NCBI GenBank assembly: GCA_014729375.1 | Contig: WJKA01000609.1 | Location: 1-5,808 of the forward strand | Reading direction: 5' to 3' | DNA length: 5,808 bases | Source of the DNA: Chitinivibrionales bacterium | GTDB taxonomy: Bacteria; Fibrobacterota; Chitinivibrionia; Chitinivibrionales; WJKA01 | Part shown: piece after piece, positions 1-4,549 of the stretch | Layout of the letters: the number at the start of each line of letters is the position of its first letter | Position numbering within the stretch: the first letter of the stretch is position 1 | Position numbers and translations under genes: made by a program | The notes under the pieces: generated by a model | What the model saw: only the letters and a program-made list of their open reading frames with translations | The model's database searches: none | What the model was told of the DNA's origin: nothing

Positions 1-747
1 GATTATTACCTGTTCGTTCTGATATGCTTCGAATGCGACCGGATGACCTGCCGCGCCGGAATTCTTCGGAACAATTTTCTCGAAATAGATACCTTCACGG
101 ATATAGCAAATATCACCGCCAACCATCAAATCCGCGGCTTTCTGTATCGTCTTAAATGGAGCATCTACCGATGTCCCTGCGTTGGAATTATCACCTTCAC
201 TCGCTGAAACATAGTAGGTTGTCGGACCAGCGCGCTCCACCGTTCCCTTGAATTTGAACCAGTCAAACGACCCGATACCGCCGTGATGCCCCGCTCCCCG
301 GGTCGTAAGATAGACATCATGTACGCCATTGGCATCGCTGATGGAACCGGAAAATGTTTTCCACTCACCATTGGTAGTCATGATATCAACCGTCCCAAGA
401 CTCGGCCCTGTCGGACTGTCAAGATGCACGGTGAAATCGCCAACCTTGACATTGCCGTCACCCGCGCGAATCGCCCGCACCTCGAAATGCTGCCAGTAAA
501 TATCCGACCCGAAATCGACATTTTCATATAAAATCCATCCGCCGTCATCACAGCAGATATTGGTCCAGCAACAGTTGAGCTGCGTGGGATCATCGTTGTC
601 ATAATCGAATTTTGCCGTATCATCAAACTCCTCGGCTTCGAAATTGATCTCAATGGGGACACTGGCGGAGGATGGGATTTGAAAAGAGAGAAATAAAAGA
701 ATCGCCAATCGGCTGACATTTGTACCTGCTTTAGATAAATTGGTCAT
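1..747 (-). CDS. Exported CBM6-like / right-handed beta-helix protein, C-terminus beyond window
   Basis: Open from the ATG at 747-745 to the left edge without a stop, so 249 N-terminal residues are visible. Residues 1-29 look like a signal peptide: a basic start (K6, R13), a hydrophobic core LAILLFLSF, then a likely cleavage after PSSAS. Residues about 33-168 fit a CBM6-type carbohydrate-binding jelly roll: the early INFEAEEFD, a middle HLDSPTGPSLGTV, then GEWKTFSGS, GVHDVYLTT and the terminal SFDWFKFKG are typical strand motifs of that family. Residues 177-249 (TYYVSASEGDNSNAGT, APFKTIQKAADL, GDICYIREGIY) are the usual opening of a right-handed parallel beta-helix (DUF1565/PL6-like). Such proteins bind and often cleave acidic polysaccharides outside the cell; the catalytic part is not in view, so lyase activity is inferred. 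The SD is weak (AGAG, 6 bases before ATG). Oddity: a CC-x4-CC cluster at residues 59-66. It is divergent from the vapBC remnant. Confidence 0.85.
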   Translation of the reverse strand, partial: MTNLSKAGTNVSRLAILLFLSFQIPSSASVPIEINFEAEEFDDTAKFDYDNDDPTQLNCCWTNICCDDGGWILYENVDFGSDIYWQHFEVRAIRAGDGNVKVGDFTVHLDSPTGPSLGTVDIMTTNGEWKTFSGSISDANGVHDVYLTTRGAGHHGGIGSFDWFKFKGTVERAGPTTYYVSASEGDNSNAGTSVDAPFKTIQKAADLMVGGDICYIREGIYFEKIVPKNSGAAGHPVAFEAYQNEQVII

Positions 748-815
748 ATAATCTCTATAAATACAAGTAAGTTAACCGCATAACTTTTATCCAATAAGAC
801 CCTATTTGTTTTGAT

Positions 816-845
816 AATATATACATTTTAAATTAAAAATGTTGA
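816..845 (-). promoter_or_regulatory. Weak candidate promoter for the CBM6/beta-helix gene
   Basis: Reading on the minus strand, TCAACA (845-840) and TATATT (821-816) are separated by 18 bases, matching 4/6 and 5/6 of the sigma-70 consensus. Transcription would start near 809 and leave a leader of about 60 bases. The region is very AT-rich, so chance matches are likely. The -35 box would overlap the -35 box of the rightward promoter at 842-847. Confidence 0.25.
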
Positions 846-870
846 AAATTAAATAAATAGATGCTATATT
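842..870 (+). promoter_or_regulatory. vapB: Sigma-70-type promoter for the vapBC remnant
   Basis: TTGAAA at 842-847 and TATATT at 865-870 are spaced by exactly 17 bases, each matching 5 of 6 consensus positions. A start near 877 would give a leader of about 45 bases before the vapB ATG at 922. Its position directly upstream of an antitoxin-first operon supports the call. Whether it is still active is unknown, since both genes behind it are damaged. Confidence 0.5.
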
Positions 871-885
871 GGTAAAAAGAATGCA

Positions 886-910
886 TCACAGTGAATCACG
901 AAATGAATCA
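886..910 (+). promoter_or_regulatory. Candidate VapB operator
   Basis: Just downstream of the probable transcription start are overlapping palindromes TCAC-A-GTGA-A-TCAC (886-899) and a direct repeat TGAATCA at 892-898 and 904-910. VapB-type ribbon-helix-helix antitoxins usually repress their own operon through short inverted or direct repeats overlapping the promoter or leader. The placement fits that model; binding is inferred only. Confidence 0.3.
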
Positions 911-921
911 ATGGAGCCGGT

Positions 922-1172
922 ATGAATGCCCTGACTATTCGTAATATACCGCCACATGTGGAAAAAAAATAAAAGAGGAAGCTCATAAAAAGCATACAAG
1001 CCTTAACAAAGCTGCCATTACTATAATGGAGGACGCCTGCTGTCCTCAAAAAAACATTCAGGAACACCACGATCTGGATTACCTCGCAGGAACGTGGAGT
1101 GAAAAAGAGAAAAAAGAGTTTGACAGTACGCTAAAAAAGATGAGAACAATCGATATGGAAATGTGGAAATGA
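922..1172 (+). pseudogene. vapB: VapB-like antitoxin, frameshifted at an A8 run
   Basis: The ATG at 922 follows a good SD (GGAG at 913-916, 5-base spacing). The first frame reads MNALTIRNIPPHVEKK and then stops at TAA 970-972, immediately after eight A's (962-969). Shifting frame in that run, as if one A were missing, restores an uninterrupted 83-residue antitoxin: the next stretch IKEEAHKKHTSLNKAAI completes a ribbon-helix-helix DNA-binding domain, and the tail (DLDYLAGTWSEKEKKEF, then RTIDMEMWK) is the characteristic toxin-binding end of one VapB subfamily. The stop TGA (1170-1172) overlaps the vapC start. In the family, VapB binds and neutralises the VapC ribonuclease and represses the operon. 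Here the product is only 16 residues unless ribosomes or polymerase slip on the A run. Mutation, programmed slippage and a sequencing/assembly error in the homopolymer are all possible; the family assignment is firmer than the reason for the shift. Confidence 0.75.
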
Positions 1173-1210
1173 AGTTCGCTCTTGACACCTCAGGATATCA
1201 GGATTTCCAG
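1169..1210 (+). pseudogene. vapC: VapC toxin 5' fragment (PIN domain start), truncated
   Basis: The ATG at 1169 overlaps the vapB stop in an ATGA junction, the normal vapBC arrangement that couples translation. The 14 codons to 1210 read MKFALDTSGYQDFQ. The LDTS-x-Y start, with D6 as the first metal-binding aspartate of a PIN-domain ribonuclease, is typical of VapC, which normally has about 130 residues. From 1211 the sequence is a REP-like palindrome and no PIN motif follows. The reading frame itself stays open to a stop at 1559-1561, but the added residues are translated palindrome and then antisense of the cytochrome gene, so the remaining acidic active-site residues are missing. I infer a toxin removed by insertion and/or deletion at this point. 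The identification rests on a short stretch plus its perfect placement behind vapB. Confidence 0.7.
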
Positions 1211-1288
1211 CGTCATTCCGGCGAAAGCCGGAATCCAGTTGAGTTCTTGCATGTAACAAGATGGATTCCGGCTTTCGCCGGAATGACG
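1211..1288. repeat. REP-like palindromic element with 27-bp perfect inverted arms
   Basis: Arms at 1211-1237 and 1262-1288 are exact reverse complements, separated by 24 bases. Each arm also folds alone: ATTCCGGC and GCCGGAAT form an 8-bp stem around GAAA (left arm) or TTTC (right arm). In RNA read from the plus strand, the left arm would be a hairpin with a GNRA tetraloop. The spacer has a small inner pairing, CTTG (1246-1249) with CAAG (1257-1260). Sequences of this type recur in many bacterial genomes and leave peptide signatures such as HSGESRNP, FRRKPES and WIPAFAGMT when translated by mistake. There is no transposase nearby and no clear target duplication. It lies between convergent transcription units, a common site for REP/BIME elements, where it may end or stabilise transcripts in either direction. 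Confidence 0.9.
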
Positions 1289-1330
1289 AGACCGACCCAC
1301 CTGAGTAGGTACGAAAATCAAGGAATTGAC

Positions 1331-1356
1331 AATGCTGCACCGGTTAATGCAGCATT
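1331..1356 (-). terminator. Hairpin enclosing the cytochrome stop codon, possible terminator
   Basis: AATGCTGCA (1331-1339) and TGCAGCATT (1348-1356) form a perfect 9-bp stem with an 8-base loop. The TAA of the minus-strand cytochrome gene (1346-1344) lies inside the loop. No proper T run follows on the minus strand, so it is not a textbook intrinsic terminator. It may act with the larger palindrome 43 bases further on, or protect the mRNA 3' end. Confidence 0.45.
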
Positions 1357-4337
1357 ATCGATTCGGCAAATATATCGTTTCCTCTTTTCACCCGGACCAC
1401 ATACACACCGCTTGCATGCCGTATGGTTGCCAGGTCAATATCGACAATTCGCCGGTTTGGGTCTGCCGCTACCCCGCACAATTTCCGGCCGGTGCAGTCA
1501 TGAAGAGAAACAAAAAGAGTACCAGGCGTTTTATTTTCTATCCGAAGCAGGTTCTTATTGACAAGCCGTATTCCGGGGGAGGCTTGAATAACCGGAGATG
1601 CTGTCATGTCAAGCTTTGACAGAATAACGGCTTCGCCGGGCAACGGACGGTCATACTCAACCCCGGTCGGATTATCCGGATCGACATCGAGATACGGCCA
1701 GACCACCTCTCCCCTGCGCTGCTTGTCGGCATCGTAGTTTGCCGCAAGCTCCATGGAGTTGCAATCGAGCCAGAGGATTATCCGGTGAAGGTCTTCTTCG
1801 GTAAACCTGCCGTCCTGCATGCGCTGCTGATGGTTGGCGCCAAGCAGTGTCTTGCCAAGCTGCGACTCCCGGGTGCCGAACCGTCCGGCAATGGTACGGT
1901 AGCCGCCATGCGTTTTCCCCAGGCCGTCATTCCATTCGGCTGCATGAAAATAAAAAGCATAATCTTTAAGGGAATTATATAAGGTGCCGACAGCGTCACC
2001 TTTTTCGGGAGACTCTGTTTCTTCAAGACTCTGCGTGAAATCCGGGGTAACATTTTTTTCCACATGGCAACCCATGCATTTGTTTTTAAGCACCGGCGCA
2101 ACCAGTCGTGCAAAAGTGAGAGGAAGTGATCCCTCGACCTCGGGAGTAAGCGGTGACGGCGCCCGCTGAAAAGCCGCCGGCGGCGTTGACAGCGGCGGGA
2201 TCGCTTTCCATTTATCTTCGTGGCACCCCATGCAGCTCAACTGCTCTCCCGGATGAACATAGGTCCCGGACCGCATCGACTGGACCGCCATTCCCTTTTC
2301 ATCAATAGCCTGAATGTAAAATTCCCGTTCGACCGGGGCTTCGAAATACGCGCTGCCATCCTCTTCAACCGGAGCGGTTCCCAGTACCATGCGACCGATT
2401 CCGCCGTGTGACCAACCCATGAAGGGCTCATTCTGGATTGGACAGAACCAGGGCTTGGGAATTATTTGAATGATGCGAAGTTCCTTGATCGTTGTATTGG
2501 CAGGCCAGTCAAAATCGGCCTCATATACATTGACAACGCTCACTGTTGCCCGCTTGTGATCGTCTGCATTTCTACGCTCACCCTGCCAGGTCTTGGTGGA
2601 AATAACCGGAAGCTTCTCCCGCGACCTGATCGGAACCGGAAAAGCAGTCTTTTCACCGTCGCAGTTCAAAAGAAGCTCTTCATTGCCGAACTTATCTATA
2701 AGGTATATTCCACCGGGGTCGCTTCGACGGACCGCGATATAGTAGTCTTCACTGAGCGGCCAGGGAGCGACATACGATGGACCGGTGTTGCAGTTATCAA
2801 TGAAATTCGGCGCAGAGCCCGGAGTCTCATTGGGAAAGCAGTCTCCCGGAGAGATGCGCTGGACCTGAGCATCTTTGTAATCATCCTTGATCGCCGTGTT
2901 GATAAGGACCAAACTCCCGCTGGAGTTACCGTGGTGGGTGCTGGCGCAGGCGACATATTTCGAATGGGTCCCGGGAATAGCCCGGATAAAGAATTCGCTC
3001 CACGGACGGTCAAAGCGGCCGTCATGGGCAACTTTCTCAGTCTGGTCCAGTGTGGAATGGGGATAAGGGTAATTACCATGCGGCGCCCGCGGATCAGTGC
3101 CGTCGGGGTTGCAGGTCCAGATATGATGTGCCACATTGAAATCCCGGTCCACATAATCCCACCGCGTGTATACTATCTTTCCGTTGTTGTCGACACTGGG
3201 GTAGACCTCCGATGTCTCATGATAGCTGAGCGGGATAATATCATTTCCATCATCTTTCATGGAATAGAGCGTACCGCAGAATTGAACCATATTATTGACA
3301 TGACAGCGGACTCCCGCGCCCCGGCGGTCGGAGACAAACGCGATACGGCCGTTGGGAAGCCAACAGGGGTCATAATCGTTGTGTCTCCCATCAGTCAACT
3401 GTATCAGATTGGAGCCGTCGATATTGACCTTGAAAATGTGGAAACTCTGCCCCTGGGTAGCGCGAACGAAAATCCGCTGTTCGCCGTCGGGCGGATACCG
3501 GCCCGGTCCCGCATCGGTAATGGTGAATTCCTCCGACGTATAATGCTCATCATCGGCAAAATGCGGATGCTTTATACTCATCGACTGAGGATCGAGATAC
3601 ACGGCATTGCCTTTTTTCTCACACCAGGCGAAAAGCACAGTCTGGCCATCGTATGAAAGCTCTGCACCGTAAAACGCTCCACCTTCCAGGGTTTGTCCCT
3701 GAAGACGGCCATTCTGCACTACCGAGTTTTGCAAAAGATCGCGGGTCTGCGGGTTTCCCTCTTTGAAACCAGAGAGAATTCGTAAGCCGCCGCCGTTGTG
3801 AAGGAACCCGTAATGGAGACTCTGGATCAGGATTCCGGGACCGTGGTTGGCATACAGGATCTCATTAAAATCATCAAGCAGTGGATTGGAAAGCGCAAGC
3901 TGCCGTCGAACCGCGCAGGCTTCCATGAAAATATCCTTGCGGGCAGATGCCGCTGTTTTTGACAATCCGACCCCAGATGCTTTCTGACGCAGATACGACA
4001 GACGGTCTCCAAAACTACTTATAGCTTTACTGCTCTGCATTCGGGATAAATTATTGTATAAGGCTTCTGTGCGGCGCAAGACAACTTCAAGCGCATCACG
4101 ATCGGTATCCCATAATGTAACATGCTGGTCAAGATACTTATGACGATCAACACGGGACTTGCCGAGACCCGAAACGGCCTGCCCCTGAAGCTCCTGATAT
4201 TCGCTTTCCCATTTCCGGACTGCAAAATCCGGAACTTCTATACCGCCAATAGTGACTGTTGCCGAAATTCCGGACAATGCAAGACATGAAAGAAGAATCA
4301 GCGATGCCTTGATCCTTAATCGATTGCTGCTGCACAT
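1344..4337 (-). CDS. Exported di-heme cytochrome c, hydrazine-synthase-alpha-like / PD40 family, with T9SS-type C-terminal domain
   Basis: The product has 997 residues from the chosen start; the numbers below count from the upstream in-frame ATG at 4352 (subtract 5). Residues 11-31 form a signal peptide (RLRIK, then a hydrophobic core ending SGISA), followed by a helical region to about 150. RRQLALSNPLLDDFNEILY (149-167) and HYGFLHNGGGLRIL (180-193) are typical of this family. Residues about 220-565 form a TolB/PD40-like beta-propeller (ELSYDGQTVLFAW, VNIDGSNLIQLTDG, GRIAFVSDRRG, GKIVYTRWDYVDRD, PLSEDYYIAVRR). Residues about 625-720 match the hydrazine synthase alpha middle domain (PVEEDGSAYFEAPVE, QSMRSGTYVHPGEQLSC) with heme site CMGCH (707-711). 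A second CMGCH lies at 759-763; H841 before ILWLDCNS is a plausible distal ligand. Residues about 926-1002 resemble a Por/T9SS sorting domain (SGVYVVRV). Family members outside anammox bacteria have no proven reaction, so extracellular electron transfer or oxidation is only inferred. It is divergent from the regulator gene at 4550. Confidence 0.88.
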   Translation of the reverse strand: MCSSNRLRIKASLILLSCLALSGISATVTIGGIEVPDFAVRKWESEYQELQGQAVSGLGKSRVDRHKYLDQHVTLWDTDRDALEVVLRRTEALYNNLSRMQSSKAISSFGDRLSYLRQKASGVGLSKTAASARKDIFMEACAVRRQLALSNPLLDDFNEILYANHGPGILIQSLHYGFLHNGGGLRILSGFKEGNPQTRDLLQNSVVQNGRLQGQTLEGGAFYGAELSYDGQTVLFAWCEKKGNAVYLDPQSMSIKHPHFADDEHYTSEEFTITDAGPGRYPPDGEQRIFVRATQGQSFHIFKVNIDGSNLIQLTDGRHNDYDPCWLPNGRIAFVSDRRGAGVRCHVNNMVQFCGTLYSMKDDGNDIIPLSYHETSEVYPSVDNNGKIVYTRWDYVDRDFNVAHHIWTCNPDGTDPRAPHGNYPYPHSTLDQTEKVAHDGRFDRPWSEFFIRAIPGTHSKYVACASTHHGNSSGSLVLINTAIKDDYKDAQVQRISPGDCFPNETPGSAPNFIDNCNTGPSYVAPWPLSEDYYIAVRRSDPGGIYLIDKFGNEELLLNCDGEKTAFPVPIRSREKLPVISTKTWQGERRNADDHKRATVSVVNVYEADFDWPANTTIKELRIIQIIPKPWFCPIQNEPFMGWSHGGIGRMVLGTAPVEEDGSAYFEAPVEREFYIQAIDEKGMAVQSMRSGTYVHPGEQLSCMGCHEDKWKAIPPLSTPPAAFQRAPSPLTPEVEGSLPLTFARLVAPVLKNKCMGCHVEKNVTPDFTQSLEETESPEKGDAVGTLYNSLKDYAFYFHAAEWNDGLGKTHGGYRTIAGRFGTRESQLGKTLLGANHQQRMQDGRFTEEDLHRIILWLDCNSMELAANYDADKQRRGEVVWPYLDVDPDNPTGVEYDRPLPGEAVILSKLDMTASPVIQASPGIRLVNKNLLRIENKTPGTLFVSLHDCTGRKLCGVAADPNRRIVDIDLATIRHASGVYVVRVKRGNDIFAESIMLH

Positions 4338-4344
4338 GGATTTA

Positions 4345-4350
4345 CCTCCC
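4345..4350 (-). promoter_or_regulatory. Ribosome binding site that fixes the cytochrome start at 4337
   Basis: On the minus strand GGGAGG (4350-4345) stands 7 bases before the ATG at 4337-4335. An in-frame ATG at 4352-4350 would share its last G with this SD and has no good SD of its own. The downstream ATG also leaves a cleaner signal peptide beginning MCSSNRLRIK. The five extra residues MGGKS are therefore probably leader, not protein. Confidence 0.75.
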
Positions 4351-4378
4351 ATTAATGTAATTATACAGGCTTTTAGTC

Positions 4379-4407
4379 AATATATAAAGAAAATTGTGCT
4401 TTTCCAA
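4379..4407 (-). promoter_or_regulatory. Candidate promoter for the cytochrome gene
   Basis: On the minus strand TTGGAA (4407-4402) and TATATT (4384-4379) are 17 bases apart, matching 4/6 and 5/6 of the sigma-70 consensus; transcription would start near 4372, about 35 bases before the ATG at 4337. A perfect TATAAT also lies closer, at 4365-4360, but without a matching -35 box and with a leader of under 20 bases. The area is AT-rich, so the choice is uncertain. Confidence 0.4.
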
Positions 4408-4446
4408 CCAAATTAAGATTTATTAATTGCATTTTCTGGTTTAATA

Positions 4447-4462
4447 TATATAAATTTATATA
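4447..4462. promoter_or_regulatory. 16-bp AT palindrome, candidate operator or promoter core
   Basis: TATATAAATTTATATA is a perfect palindrome between the divergent cytochrome and regulator genes. It includes TATAAA (4449-4454), which could serve as a -10 box for the regulator behind a weak TTGCAT (4427-4432). Symmetry and position suit a dimeric GntR/LacI-type regulator, but runs of A and T form palindromes easily by chance. Confidence 0.3.
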
Positions 4463-4466
4463 AGAA

Positions 4467-4498
4467 TGGAGTTGTGGAGTGGTGGAGTTATGGAGTGA
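4467..4498 (+). repeat. Four 8-bp-phased TGGAGT repeats
   Basis: TGGAGT occurs at 4467, 4475, 4483 and 4491, exactly 8 bases apart, with variable dinucleotides TG, GG, TA and GA between the copies. A decayed fifth register (TGGG) follows at 4499. The repeat sits 52 bases before the regulator start codon, in the shared upstream region. It may be a simple-sequence array of a kind seen in several environmental bacterial genomes, or a multi-site operator. The sequence does not decide. Confidence 0.75.
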
Positions 4499-4549
4499 TG
4501 GGCAAAACCAGGCTTTGATTTGTGAACATAATATTGGACAAGGTATTCG

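Noticed and set aside
165..719. Several open frames on both strands within the left gene
   Set aside because: They overlap the CBM6/beta-helix frame, which has a signal peptide and family motifs; the alternatives show none.
1211..1288. CRISPR repeat pair (two 27-bp units with a 24-base spacer)
   Set aside because: The two units are in inverted, not direct, orientation, there are only two, and no cas gene or leader is near.
1289..1330. Remaining 3' part of vapC after the palindrome
   Set aside because: None of the three plus-strand frames shows PIN-domain motifs; the 42 bases are too short and lead directly into the cytochrome 3' hairpin.
1131..1340. A 69-codon minus-strand frame containing SFRRKPESI
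   Set aside because: This is translated REP-like palindrome and antisense vapB; such peptides are common annotation artefacts.
2466..3656. A 396-codon open frame on the plus strand
   Set aside because: It lies wholly antisense to the cytochrome gene, whose protein has clear domains and heme motifs. The antisense frame has no recognisable motif and no good ribosome binding site, and is a by-product of codon usage on the other strand.
4260..4337. Lipoprotein signal (LLSC) in the cytochrome N-terminus
   Set aside because: The cysteine lies in the middle of the hydrophobic core, which continues LALSGIS. The lipobox is poor, so a normal signal peptidase I site near SGISA fits better.
1344..4337. 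Annotation as a true hydrazine synthase alpha subunit
   Set aside because: There are no partner subunits beside it, the tyrosine ligand position is tryptophan, and a sorting domain is appended; only family-level similarity is supported.
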